DNA from: Pseudomonas fortuita
GTDB lineage: Bacteria; Pseudomonadota; Gammaproteobacteria; Pseudomonadales; Pseudomonadaceae
Assembly (NCBI RefSeq): GCF_026898135.2
Contig: NZ_CP114035.2
Span: forward strand, 6,241,501 to 6,305,500
DNA: 64,000 bases
Direction: 5' to 3'
Below are positions 39,311 through 48,109 of the stretch, piece after piece (the stretch's first letter is position 1; each line of letters starts with the position of its first letter). The notes beneath the pieces were generated by a model, which ran no database searches, was not told where the DNA came from, and saw only the letters and a program-made list of their open reading frames with translations. A program made the translations under genes and the position numbers.

Positions 39311-40093
39311 ATGAAAAAAACAATTACAACGCTGCTTGGGGCCGGTGCTGTCGGAAGTGCTGCGGTATTGGGCACAGCCTATTTCGGTCTGGTGAATGTC
39401 GGCGCTGATGATCCTCACTTCCCGGCAGTCCATTCCTTTCTCGCCATGGCTCGTGATCGGTCTATTGAGGTTCGAGCGCGAGACATCGAAGTCCCTGATC
39501 TGAAGGAAGCCGCGTTGATCAAAGCGGGGGCGGGCAACTACAACGCCATGTGTATAGGCTGTCACCTTGCCCCTGGCGTTGGGAAGACTGAGCTAAGCCA
39601 AGCGCTATACCCGTCGCCACCCGACCTCACCAAGGTGGGTGTCGGAGGCGATCCAGCCGCCGCATTCTGGACAATCAAGCACGGTATCAAAGCCACGGGC
39701 ATGCCCGCCTGGGGCAAGAGCATGGGCGATGAGTACATCTGGGGAATCGTCGCGTTCCTGGATCAACTGCCCCAGATGAATGCCGAGCAGTACAAGGCCT
39801 TGGTGGCCACGAGCGGCGGCCACCAGCACGGCGGCGGTGAAAGCGATATGCACAACCATGAGGGCCAGCACGGCGGGAGCGGTCGTGCCGAGCATGGTGA
39901 TCACGATGAAGCGGCAGACGACGATCATGCCCAGGCAGCTCACGACCATGGAGCTGCACCCGCAGGCTCCGCTCAAGCGGCAGATCATCACGGTGACCAC
40001 AATGCGGCCGAGGCCCATTCGGATGCCCACCCGACATCGTCGCCAAAGACGCATGTTCACAAAGACGGTAAGGAGCACACTCATGCCAACTAA
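39311..40093 (+). CDS. Cytochrome c with long His-rich tail
   Basis: A 260-residue membrane-anchored or exported monohaem cytochrome c. It has an N-terminal hydrophobic segment, the haem motif CIGCH (C81, C84, H85) and axial Met candidate in IKATGMPAWGKS near residue 130. The C-terminal 90 residues are dominated by His, Asp, Glu and Gly (HQHGGGESDMHNHEGQHGG and following), an obvious metal-binding tail. Position in the cop operon suggests electron acceptance from CopA or copper binding; this is inferred. It overlaps the DUF411 gene by 11 bp. Confidence 0.83.
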   Translation: MKKTITTLLGAGAVGSAAVLGTAYFGLVNVGADDPHFPAVHSFLAMARDRSIEVRARDIEVPDLKEAALIKAGAGNYNAMCIGCHLAPGVGKTELSQALYPSPPDLTKVGVGGDPAAAFWTIKHGIKATGMPAWGKSMGDEYIWGIVAFLDQLPQMNAEQYKALVATSGGHQHGGGESDMHNHEGQHGGSGRAEHGDHDEAADDDHAQAAHDHGAAPAGSAQAADHHGDHNAAEAHSDAHPTSSPKTHVHKDGKEHTHAN

Positions 40094-40538
40094 CCGGATA
40101 TTCGTTCGGCTAGCCGCTATCGCTGGGCTTCTGGTGACCTCGGCGGCCTATGCTGCCGAGCCATTGTCCATCGACGTTCACCGAGACGCGAACTGCGGTT
40201 GCTGCAAGAAGTGGATCGCGCACCTGGAAGCCAATGGTTTCAAAGTGACCGACCATGTTGAGACGGACATGAGCGCAGTGAAACAGAAGCTGGGCGTAGC
40301 GCCACGGTTAGCGTCCTGCCACACAGCTGTGATCGACGGAAAGTTTGTTGAAGGTCACGTGCCAGCTGAGCAGATTCGAGAACTCAGGGGGCGGAACGAT
40401 CTAGTCGGGATCGCCGTACCAGGAATGCCAGCTGGGTCCCCAGGCATGGAGGTTGATGGCGTAAGCCATGCCTACCAAGTCATTGGTTTAATCAAAAGCG
40501 GCGAGGACCAAGTAGTCGCCAACTATCCAGCCAAATAA
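40083..40538 (+). CDS. DUF411 copper-binding periplasmic protein
   Basis: A 151-residue exported protein: signal peptide ending near TSAAYAAE, then the DUF411 signature DVHRDANCGCCKKWIAHLEA with a CGCC metal or redox site, ASCHTAVIDGKFVEGHVP and a GIAVPGMPAGSPGME motif. The family is common in copper and silver resistance loci and may act as a metallochaperone. The ATG at 40083 overlaps the cytochrome gene end. Last gene of the copA series, followed by a hairpin at 40553-40578. Confidence 0.88.
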   Translation: MPTNRIFVRLAAIAGLLVTSAAYAAEPLSIDVHRDANCGCCKKWIAHLEANGFKVTDHVETDMSAVKQKLGVAPRLASCHTAVIDGKFVEGHVPAEQIRELRGRNDLVGIAVPGMPAGSPGMEVDGVSHAYQVIGLIKSGEDQVVANYPAK

Positions 40539-40552
40539 CGCACCTACCAGGA

Positions 40553-40578
40553 GGACGGCGGTAGGCTGACTGCCGTCC
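40553..40578 (+). terminator. Terminator-like hairpin after the DUF411 gene
   Basis: GGACGGCGGT and ACTGCCGTCC pair with one mismatch around a 6-nt loop, 14 bp after the stop. The following tail (CTTATTCC) is only moderately T-rich. Confidence 0.45.
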
Positions 40579-40643
40579 CTTATTCCCCCGCTAGAAAGCT
40601 TCATCAGCTCAACAGGACGACAGAGAGGGGCTACAAAGGGTAG

Positions 40644-40832
40644 CTAGTCAGATTCACGGCGCTCGCGGACTGGCTTGAGTACGATATCGCCGTTGATGAG
40701 CTCGATGGAGAGTCTGTCGCCCGTCGTGACCCCGAGCTCGCGCAAAATGTCATCGGGTAATTCCACAATCACATCGCCGGAGCCGTCGCCGGGATCTAGG
40801 CACTTTACCGTGGTGCGCGCTGATTGAGTCAT
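40644..40832 (-). CDS. AbrB/MazE-family DNA-binding protein, solitary
   Basis: A 62-residue swapped-hairpin AbrB-fold protein: DVIVELPDDILRELGVTTGDRLSIEL is typical of MazE/AbrB antitoxins. AGGAG is upstream of the ATG. No MazF-like or other toxin gene is adjacent, so it may be an orphan antitoxin or a simple autoregulator within the transposon cargo. Confidence 0.75.
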   Translation of the reverse strand: MTQSARTTVKCLDPGDGSGDVIVELPDDILRELGVTTGDRLSIELINGDIVLKPVRERRESD

Positions 40833-40969
40833 TGGACTCTCCTGCCTGAGCTACCAGTCCTCATCGTACTCCACCAGTCATGAAAGCCGGTAACCAGGCG
40901 ATCTATTGCCGGAATTGACGCTTCAACCCGGCGTTTTATCAGAGTAAGTCCTGTCCACTCGCTCAGTGC

Positions 40970-41302
40970 TCAGTTCTGGCCCCGGCAACCGACTCCAGCG
41001 GTCCGGTATTCAAGGATTTTCACGTCTCCGTTGGAATCCTCGTAATTCATCTGTGCCGGCATCACGTCACAGCTCGCCTTGGTCGACGTCATGCTGATCA
41101 CCTTCGCCACGTCGAGCCGCATCCCGTAGCGATAGTGGATCACCTCCGGTGGGTTCTTTCCCTTGGCAGCGGCATAAGCTCGCATAGCTTGCTCATTGGC
41201 CTGAATCATCTTTCCATGCAGACGGTCGGATCCTCCTTCGGCGAGTACGGCTGACGAAGCCACTAGGGCCAGGATAGCGGTGATACTTTTGATGACTTTC
41301 AT
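40970..41302 (-). CDS. PtrA-like / DUF2790 periplasmic protein
   Basis: A 110-residue exported protein with signal peptide MKVIKSITAILALVASSAVLA. The PtrA-type segment EGGSDRLHGKMIQANEQAM resembles that of the small gene at 35652. A DUF2790 domain (HYRYGMRLDVAKVISM, CDVMPAQMNYEDSNGD) follows with two Cys. GGAG eight bases upstream supports the ATG at 41302. A TTACA-n4-TGTAA dyad lies 68 bp upstream, suggesting copper induction by CopR. Function unknown. Confidence 0.78.
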   Translation of the reverse strand: MKVIKSITAILALVASSAVLAEGGSDRLHGKMIQANEQAMRAYAAAKGKNPPEVIHYRYGMRLDVAKVISMTSTKASCDVMPAQMNYEDSNGDVKILEYRTAGVGCRGQN

Positions 41303-41369
41303 TTCAATCACTCCAATAAACGTGACTGAAGATTAGGGGTTGATCGCTGTCAATTGAGTGATACGGGAA

Positions 41370-41383
41370 TTACAAGGTTGTAA
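41370..41383. promoter_or_regulatory. CopR-box-like dyad upstream of the DUF2790 gene
   Basis: TTACAAGGTTGTAA is a TTACA-n4-TGTAA dyad with the same arms and spacing as the boxes near csp and copA but a different centre. Confidence 0.55.
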
Positions 41384-41447
41384 GTCCCGCATGTAAAAAG
41401 AGGTAGCGTTGCCTCCTCGCCGCATACCAACCTCGCCCTCAGGCAAG

Positions 41448-41960
41448 CTACTGGTAGACACCCAAGCGTATACGCTCAAGATAGTCCGCTACGACGCTGA
41501 ACCCGAGCGACGTGTCGAGCATCTCGAAGGGTACAAACCCCAACAAACGGCCGCACGGCCGACAAAGCCACTGCTCCGCGAGCATCTGAGAGCCAAATAC
41601 CTTCGATGCAAGCTCCAGTCCTTTCGCATACTGGAACGCCACCGCGCTCTGCTGGGCATCCAGACGATGGGCCTGAGCGGGATGGCTCAGACGGTGAATG
41701 CTTCTGGTCGATCTTCCTGTGATTCGCCCGACGAGGTTACGAGCCTTGAACAGGCTCGATGACTCGACCATGCACTTCACGTCGCTGAAAAAGAATCCTG
41801 TTTGGACTAGACTCAGGAGCTCCAGCTGGCTCAACCCGTCGGGGTGGGTATGAACCAGGTGGAACGTTGGTGGAAAGGCCTGCGATTCAACAGGTGGGCG
41901 AGTGCTTGTAGGATTCACTGCATCGACCTCCTCTTGTGCGTTGGCTGCCAGACTAGCCAT
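41448..41960 (-). CDS. MbcA/ParS/Xre-type antitoxin (orphan)
   Basis: A 170-residue protein whose C-terminal 55 residues (AEQWLCRPCGRLLGFVPFEM, then LDTSLGFSVVADYLERIRLG) fit the MbcA/ParS/Xre toxin-binding domain (DUF2384). The middle part (KARNLVGRITGRSTRSIHRL) looks like the associated Xre-type HTH. These antitoxins normally pair with a RES-domain toxin, but no RES gene lies on either side. The start at 41960 (MASLAANAQ) is preferred over a GTG at 41999. It lies between the cargo and the transposition genes. Confidence 0.72.
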   Translation of the reverse strand: MASLAANAQEEVDAVNPTSTRPPVESQAFPPTFHLVHTHPDGLSQLELLSLVQTGFFFSDVKCMVESSSLFKARNLVGRITGRSTRSIHRLSHPAQAHRLDAQQSAVAFQYAKGLELASKVFGSQMLAEQWLCRPCGRLLGFVPFEMLDTSLGFSVVADYLERIRLGVYQ

Positions 41961-42097
41961 TTTGATTCCCAAGCACGTCCGGCGCCCTTCCACCTTCACA
42001 ATAGCCCAATACGGTCACCAATGTGGATGCGATACCGGTGACTTCTAACTAAAATGGCATACCGCCCGTCTAGCAACGTGTACAAGCACTTCAATTA

Positions 42098-43021
42098 ATG
42101 AGAATTTTCGCACCATTACCTGGAGAATATGTCGCATCAGCGCTTAAGCGAGGCAATGAGCTTCTAGGTATTAAATCTCTAAAAACTGAAGATTTCTATA
42201 TAAAACCGATACCTCGTGTTGGCTTTGGGATTAGTAAAACCTTAAGCACCGTGCAAGCAGAGTGGCGGCCGCATCAAGAATTTTATTACCCAAAACTGCT
42301 AGACGACCACAAAATTTCCGAACTAGTCCTAAACGACCACACTTTGTATCCTATGATAGCTGCGCTTGGTCGTCATCGAGCGACCGCAATCGTCACACCA
42401 AAGACTTGGCAGAAAGTTTGTCCAGATTGCGTTCTCGAAGACTTGAATAACTGCGGAAGCCCCTATATTCATTGCAGGCACGTGTTGGGTTCCGTACAGG
42501 TTTGCAGTACTCATGCTTGCACTCTAATCGAAACATGTCCGGCCTGCTCAATGCCACTGAAAAAGCACGAGATTGGTCACCTAGCCAAGTGCAGCAAGCA
42601 GGGCAAATGGTCAAGACGTCAAAAGCGAGAATTCGGATCAACCCGTCATATGTACGCCAAATTTGTCGCAGATCTTCTGGGCTACCGCGGCCCGATGATA
42701 CATGATGGAACGGCAGACTTTATCGCATATGCAAGCCTCATGATTAATCGCACTAGAGAATTCGAACGCACCGAGCTGGATATGTCCAAACTGATTTACA
42801 AAGAAATGGGGATTACGTCGAGACTTACCACGAGCAGTATCTCCACCAGTGACAAATTTCCTATGTATGTATTTTTAGGATGTCACACCGCTGAGAATTA
42901 TTTAAATTTGCTAGCGAACCAAGATGAGCAAGACCTCCTGCGAGAGAAGAAAAAATCCATATTCAATAAACTCTTGCACGAAGCCAATAGAACTAGTCCA
43001 TATCGTCACGTATCTGCATGA
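42098..43021 (+). CDS. Second TniQ/TnsD-like target-selection protein
   Basis: A 307-residue TniQ-family protein, rightward, convergent with tnsD and overlapping its end by 29 bp. The N-terminus (LPGEYVASALKRGNELLG) matches the TniQ opening seen in TnsD (FPDESLYSLAVRYHKLA). The zinc finger C108-x2-C111-x24-C136-x2-H139 has exactly the spacing of TnsD, and a further C147-x2-C150 with C165 could make a second site. It is shorter than TnsD (492 aa) and lacks its long C-terminal part. It is visibly AT-richer than the host. It may direct transposition to a second target; that is inference. Confidence 0.8.
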   Translation: MRIFAPLPGEYVASALKRGNELLGIKSLKTEDFYIKPIPRVGFGISKTLSTVQAEWRPHQEFYYPKLLDDHKISELVLNDHTLYPMIAALGRHRATAIVTPKTWQKVCPDCVLEDLNNCGSPYIHCRHVLGSVQVCSTHACTLIETCPACSMPLKKHEIGHLAKCSKQGKWSRRQKREFGSTRHMYAKFVADLLGYRGPMIHDGTADFIAYASLMINRTREFERTELDMSKLIYKEMGITSRLTTSSISTSDKFPMYVFLGCHTAENYLNLLANQDEQDLLREKKKSIFNKLLHEANRTSPYRHVSA

Positions 43022-44471
43022 GGATTTCATCTTCGGATACGCGAGATATCCGTATTCCGGCATAACGGTAGAGAACACTCATGGCACAGTGTTCAGTCAG
43101 AGAGTATTCTCGGATTGCCCACCGGATTTTACGCAGCTGGTGGTCATGAGTAGACTCAAGCAAATCCGCCATCAACCTTATGCTCCTCGGAAAATGTTCC
43201 GGCATTTTAAGGAAAGCGTGGGCGTTTACCACAAGCCTGCATAGAGCAGCGCGGGTGACCTGCTGAGGCTTTCCGTGTACAGAAAGTAAGATCGCCCTAG
43301 CTTTAGCGAGCTCTGACGCAAGGGTGAAGTCCCTGGATTGCCAGTCGATTCGAATCTTTCGATCTCTGAGGTAGGGGTTTGCAGCAACATAGTTGACCAA
43401 CCATTCCCTGTCGTGGCGGTACAACCACTGATAGCCCGGCTTGTCATGACATTTGGGGTTAGCACTGTTTGCAAAGGCTAACCGGCGGGCTTGGAGGTCA
43501 TTGTCATCAGTAAGGTTATTCGGCCTATCACGACAGACCATAACACCAGCGGATATATCGGCCTCTGGACAGTAGGTCTTGAGGTGTTCCAGCTCCAGAT
43601 CGAGGAGCCAGCAGAGGAAATAGAACTTGAAGGGCTGCACGATTCGCTCTCGTCGCCGTATGATCTGCAAAACCCAGTCACAGGACCGAACCATTTCTTC
43701 AAACTCGGCAGCGCTAGGACTGCACCGAAGTCGCCTGGTTAAGAACTCTCTCAGCATTCCCTCTCTAATTCGACCAGACCTAATAAAACTCATCTCGTCC
43801 AAACGGGTCCTGAAAAAATTTCCAGCCTGGATCGCTTTGATCTCATCGGGGTGGTCGAGCCCCCATAGCTGCATACGGGCAATCGCAATGGCCGCGCTGT
43901 GTTCTCCACAGTCCATAACCGGCGTTCCACCTGATTCGCCCGGTAGCAACATGCAACGCCAATCTGCCCCTTTGGGAAATCTCATCGCCTGTAGCACTTC
44001 GCTGTGGCGCGGACAGACGCAAATGCCCGAAGCTTGATGAATACGATGCCAGTAGGCTAAGCCGCACTCCAGCATGTCCTGTCCGACGCAGCTCTCGCAA
44101 TATCTAAACGAGGCGTGTTGGAGGAAACGCGACGCTGTTATGCCCAAGGCCATCTTGAGTCCTGTACCCCGATTACCTCCCATTAGAACAACGGCATCGC
44201 GGCCCTTCTGTTCATTCAAAAACGGCAAATAAAGCGGTAAAAGTGTGAAGCGATTGATCAACTCTCCTACGGGAATGGCGCCTCCCAGACGCTCAGACAG
44301 AGCCCCTAAGCAGCATGGCAAAATGGAACCACAGGTACGCGAGTAGCTACCGAAGAGCTCGTGGCTTGACACGCGGTATCCTGGATTGGCCGCTAGCTTG
44401 TGATAGCGCACGGCCAGGCTGTAGAGCGACTCATCCGGGAACGGCTGGGGGAAGAACAGAAGGTTAGCCAC
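42993..44471 (-). CDS. tnsD: Transposition target-site protein TnsD
   Basis: Sequence-specific DNA-binding selector that recognises the 3' end of glmS and recruits TnsC; 492 residues, close to Tn7 TnsD. N-terminal TniQ domain begins LLFFPQPFPDESLYSLAVRY; zinc finger C125-x2-C128-x24-C153-x2-H156 (YCESC ... CPRH). The C-terminal region is helical and rich in Arg. It starts with GTG at 44471 (MANLLFF), AAGG upstream, 24 bp after tnsC. The location 18 bp from glmS is the expected outcome of its activity. Confidence 0.9.
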   Translation of the reverse strand: MANLLFFPQPFPDESLYSLAVRYHKLAANPGYRVSSHELFGSYSRTCGSILPCCLGALSERLGGAIPVGELINRFTLLPLYLPFLNEQKGRDAVVLMGGNRGTGLKMALGITASRFLQHASFRYCESCVGQDMLECGLAYWHRIHQASGICVCPRHSEVLQAMRFPKGADWRCMLLPGESGGTPVMDCGEHSAAIAIARMQLWGLDHPDEIKAIQAGNFFRTRLDEMSFIRSGRIREGMLREFLTRRLRCSPSAAEFEEMVRSCDWVLQIIRRRERIVQPFKFYFLCWLLDLELEHLKTYCPEADISAGVMVCRDRPNNLTDDNDLQARRLAFANSANPKCHDKPGYQWLYRHDREWLVNYVAANPYLRDRKIRIDWQSRDFTLASELAKARAILLSVHGKPQQVTRAALCRLVVNAHAFLKMPEHFPRSIRLMADLLESTHDHQLRKIRWAIREYSLTEHCAMSVLYRYAGIRISRVSEDEILMQIRDDMD

Positions 44472-44495
44472 TGCCTTGAGCTCCCGATCCTCATG

Positions 44496-45944
44496 TCACC
44501 AGGAGGAATCCCTATCCACCCAGCCGCGCTGTTCGAGCTGAGCCTGAAGGTCTTCGTCCTTCGAAAAATGCACGTTAGCTAATGCTCCGTCAGCAACCGG
44601 GACCACGGTACGACCCGTAGCCTTCGATGCCGATTTATCCTTGGCTTGAGGTGGAGGAGTGATCGCGGCCTGGGTAAGTAGCGAAAGATGAGCTCTGTCG
44701 GCCCGGCGAGCCAAGTCGTAGTTCATCATCTGGGCGATCTGGTCTTTTGTAGGCATCATGTCCTCGAAGTCAGCAATCTGAAGAGGATCACCGCTTCGTA
44801 GAGCCTCGATGGGCTTGTGTAGAAGCCTCATTTGATTGTCATACACCTGCTGAAGCACCGCTGGCGTAATAGCGTCGAGGCCCTCCCAAATTACATGACG
44901 CTGCGCAAGCATAAGCAGTTTCGCTAGGAAATCAGTATTGCCTTGGGCGAGATCATAGATCTTGGACAAGAGCTCCTTCGTCAGGGGGGCGCATGATGCC
45001 GTCCAGTCATAGGCCCAGAGTTGGGACACCAAGTGCTCCCAAAACGGATCGTCTTCGCTGAATCGGTCAAAAGCGATGGGTCCCATCCCCGCCGCTCTTC
45101 GGGCGTTGCGCAGCACACCAGAAAACAGCGGGAGCATTGCGTTGGTCCCTACATACACCAGCGGAACGCCTGCATCGTTGGATAAAGTTACGAAGAAATT
45201 CAGCAACTTTTCCCGATCCTGTCCCCCCCGCGAGGAGCAAAGATGCTGCATTTCATCAATGATCAAAGCACCAATGAAAAAGGTTTTGCACAGCTGACTG
45301 ATGTGCTGGAGCATTACGCTGATGCTGTTGCCAGAACCGCCCCTGCGCGAGTATTTGTCGACTCCTAACGCAGCATCCAACGCTGAGAAGAATGCTGCAC
45401 AGAAACCGCGCAACGAGCCGTCATGAGGGCACTCAATCTTTAGCCACACGACCTGGGTTTCGATGAGAATGGCGTCTTTATATCTGCTGTGGCTGATCAC
45501 CTGCGGATAAAGCCTTGCGATGGAATTGAGCGCTGTGGTCTTACCCATACCACTCAAGCCGATGAGCGTCATCGTCTCAGCGGTGGACATGAATCCGTGG
45601 CCCTTGGCCTCCGCTGAGGAAGGCAGCCGATGCCTAACAGATGAGGCCAACAGCGGATTGCGTCCCATATATCCGTAGCGAATCAGCTGGCTGAAAAGGT
45701 CTTCAAGGCGCAGGTGAATTTCGAATGGAACAACAACATCTTTCAGCCGGTTGATCCCATGACCGCGAAGCTTCGGTGGCAACGCTCGTTCGGCCTCGTC
45801 GGGCTTCGGCGGAAGGTTCCCAACGCGCCTGACCACATCTACATCCGACAGAATTCTAGGCAAGCATTCGATCAGCGGGTTGCCATCGTACTGAGGCATG
45901 CCTGTAGGAATGTATTCTGCGGGGGAGAACGTCAAATCGTTCAT
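44496..45944 (-). CDS. tnsC: Transposition regulator ATPase TnsC
   Basis: AAA+ ATPase of 482 residues that links target selectors to the TnsAB transposase. Walker A GLSGMGKTT is at residues 129-137, Walker B ALIIDEMQHL at 226-235 with catalytic D230-E231, and sensor region PLVYVGTNAML near residue 268. The N-terminal and C-terminal extensions are the TnsB/TnsD interaction regions by homology. Start overlaps the tnsB stop by 4 bp (ATGA). Confidence 0.93.
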   Translation of the reverse strand: MNDLTFSPAEYIPTGMPQYDGNPLIECLPRILSDVDVVRRVGNLPPKPDEAERALPPKLRGHGINRLKDVVVPFEIHLRLEDLFSQLIRYGYMGRNPLLASSVRHRLPSSAEAKGHGFMSTAETMTLIGLSGMGKTTALNSIARLYPQVISHSRYKDAILIETQVVWLKIECPHDGSLRGFCAAFFSALDAALGVDKYSRRGGSGNSISVMLQHISQLCKTFFIGALIIDEMQHLCSSRGGQDREKLLNFFVTLSNDAGVPLVYVGTNAMLPLFSGVLRNARRAAGMGPIAFDRFSEDDPFWEHLVSQLWAYDWTASCAPLTKELLSKIYDLAQGNTDFLAKLLMLAQRHVIWEGLDAITPAVLQQVYDNQMRLLHKPIEALRSGDPLQIADFEDMMPTKDQIAQMMNYDLARRADRAHLSLLTQAAITPPPQAKDKSASKATGRTVVPVADGALANVHFSKDEDLQAQLEQRGWVDRDSSW

Positions 45945-48109
45945 GTCTCAGCCTCGCTTCCCTCGCTGACGACTAGTTTCAGAAACGCCGCGCTTCTCGC
46001 GGAACTGGGCCTGCCGGTGACTAGCTTAGAATTTTCTGCCACAGGAGGTATGTTATCCACAACGCGTAGCTGATTCAGATCAGCGGTATGGGAATCGCGC
46101 TCGGTCTGAGCTTCGGTAGCACGCTTGGCACGTTTGTCCCGCTTGAAATCTGCATTCGATTTCGGGTCACCCTGAGCGACACGTTTGGATTTGGCCCGGT
46201 CAAAGATTTCCTCTTGCCGCCCCCTTACCAGCGCCGCAGTATTATCACTGTCATAACGGGCATCCGGCGAAACTTGGTTCAGGACATGGATCATATCAAG
46301 AACCTCCTCCATACGGAGTCCACCATATTTCTGCCGTTGCTGCGGTACAATAGTTAAAGCCTCAAAACCTGCTTCTGACTTGATCCAACAATTTTCAATA
46401 GAGTTAGGATCATAGAATACTCGAACATATTTCGTCCGCAGGTTGTGCGAGCGCTCCAACCACTCCTCGCGTAACGCTGTTTGACATGTATACTGTACGC
46501 CTTGGAAAACAATACCGCCTCGACTTATACGACACTGCTGAGAGGGCAATAGAGCGATTTTCAACTCAGCCGGCGATACTACTTTTGAATTTATAGGGCT
46601 ATTATCCTTCGACCAATTCCAAATCGCTATAGGCGTTGCTTCCACTCCGCCGGCAATCATCTCGCGATTTAAAAGGTGTGGTATCCGCAGGCTCTTATTG
46701 TGAGCCAAGACTCCTACAATAACCATTTCGGTGAACTCGTCGATATCCAAAATGGCATCGAGTTGGTAGTCCCTATCGCCGCGCTCCATTTTACGAGCAT
46801 CCACTCCGCCTGGAACGAACTTCAAGTCGAGGTGTTCATTGATCAGACGGAAACGGCTTTCGATGATCCCTTTCCAATCAGGCCTGAAAGGAGGCAAAAT
46901 TTGCACCCCAAGCCCCAAGCTTTGGGAGAGCGTTGCCCCCGCCTCGCTTAGAAGTTCAGCCCGGTCAGCCACAATTTCGACTGGCAAATGCGAGCATGGC
47001 CAGTCAGCTTCCTCAATGTCTACGTTGTATCGTTTGCAAAACTCAACCTTTGAGGTGCAAGCGTTGTATATCGCGTGTCTAGCCCCATTCCAGCTGGGCC
47101 CCTCAAGGCCCACGTGAATTCCTACAATCATTCTGGTGTAGGTATCGACGACTACATAAAGTATCGGACGCCCAATGAGCCACAGCCTATTAACGCGATG
47201 CACTAAATAGACATCAGCGATGGTGGAATCTATCTCATATCGCTGCGTCGCGCCTATCAGGCCTTGGGATGCTGAGCCAACGATAGCCCGATGGTCTTTG
47301 TTGTACCTGATAGAACCGCCACGCACCTTGAGCTTATACAGGTCATCGAAAAATAATTTACCGTGATATCTAAGCTGTGCAGTAGTCGGGTAACTGCCGC
47401 GTACAATATTTCCTTTCGATCCGTCAGGGAGAGTCGCTCTATAAAATTTGTTTAACATCCACTTATGTGCATCTTTCAGGGTGCCACACTTGCCGCTAGC
47501 GACTCGCCCGTAAGCCAAACGGATATGAGAGAGATGGCGCTGTTCGAGCGGGATGGCACCACCATCATTGACAACGACACCAAGATACTTACGCGGCCGA
47601 CCGGGGATAATACCTGAGGACCGATCCTTTTTCTTCCCACGTCCGCCGCAAGCGCTTGTGTTCCAAAGAAACGCGTTAGGTGTCTGACCCATACTCCAAT
47701 AGCGGTATAGAAGCCGGTATATCTGCTTACGCTCTACCCCTGTCTCTATGGCATGCGTCGCAACAAGCTTCCCAAAACCAGGACCAAGAATATCCAAGGC
47801 AGAGCGATCTTCTACTAAACTTCTTATAAGACTCCAATTTCGATTTCGGCTCGCCTTTTCATTTTCACTAATTTCATCGTCGCTTCTGAGCAGATGTAAA
47901 GGAACCATTTCTGGACTTAAGACCGCGCGCCCTGAATCAATTTCGTCAATTAAAACTGACTTATCAATCTGCCACGGCTTGCCTGGATTCATATTCAGCT
48001 CAATCACGATAACAGTATCATTATTTATGCCTAAGACCCTAACTGCCTTTTTTAGTAAGCTCGGTTCTTCGCCGGGAGAAACAATGCTGTTAATTTGAAA
48101 ATCAAGCAT
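45941..48109 (-). CDS. tnsB: DDE transposase TnsB
   Basis: Retroviral-integrase-superfamily transposase of 722 residues that cuts and joins the 3' ends. The catalytic triad is D294 (YEIDST), D382 (VADRAEL) and E417 (GIIESRF); spacings of 88 and 35 are identical to Tn7 TnsB (D273, D361, E396). N-terminal helix-turn-helix domains should bind the TTGTCACAA-type end repeats. A basic C-terminal tail (KRAKRATEAQTERDSH) resembles the TnsC-binding tail. Overlaps tnsA by 8 bp and tnsC by 4 bp. Confidence 0.94.
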   Translation of the reverse strand: MLDFQINSIVSPGEEPSLLKKAVRVLGINNDTVIVIELNMNPGKPWQIDKSVLIDEIDSGRAVLSPEMVPLHLLRSDDEISENEKASRNRNWSLIRSLVEDRSALDILGPGFGKLVATHAIETGVERKQIYRLLYRYWSMGQTPNAFLWNTSACGGRGKKKDRSSGIIPGRPRKYLGVVVNDGGAIPLEQRHLSHIRLAYGRVASGKCGTLKDAHKWMLNKFYRATLPDGSKGNIVRGSYPTTAQLRYHGKLFFDDLYKLKVRGGSIRYNKDHRAIVGSASQGLIGATQRYEIDSTIADVYLVHRVNRLWLIGRPILYVVVDTYTRMIVGIHVGLEGPSWNGARHAIYNACTSKVEFCKRYNVDIEEADWPCSHLPVEIVADRAELLSEAGATLSQSLGLGVQILPPFRPDWKGIIESRFRLINEHLDLKFVPGGVDARKMERGDRDYQLDAILDIDEFTEMVIVGVLAHNKSLRIPHLLNREMIAGGVEATPIAIWNWSKDNSPINSKVVSPAELKIALLPSQQCRISRGGIVFQGVQYTCQTALREEWLERSHNLRTKYVRVFYDPNSIENCWIKSEAGFEALTIVPQQRQKYGGLRMEEVLDMIHVLNQVSPDARYDSDNTAALVRGRQEEIFDRAKSKRVAQGDPKSNADFKRDKRAKRATEAQTERDSHTADLNQLRVVDNIPPVAENSKLVTGRPSSARSAAFLKLVVSEGSEAET

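Noticed and set aside
42098..43021. tnsE homologue
   Set aside because: The gene is in the tnsE position but its zinc finger and N-terminus are TniQ-type, not TnsE-type.
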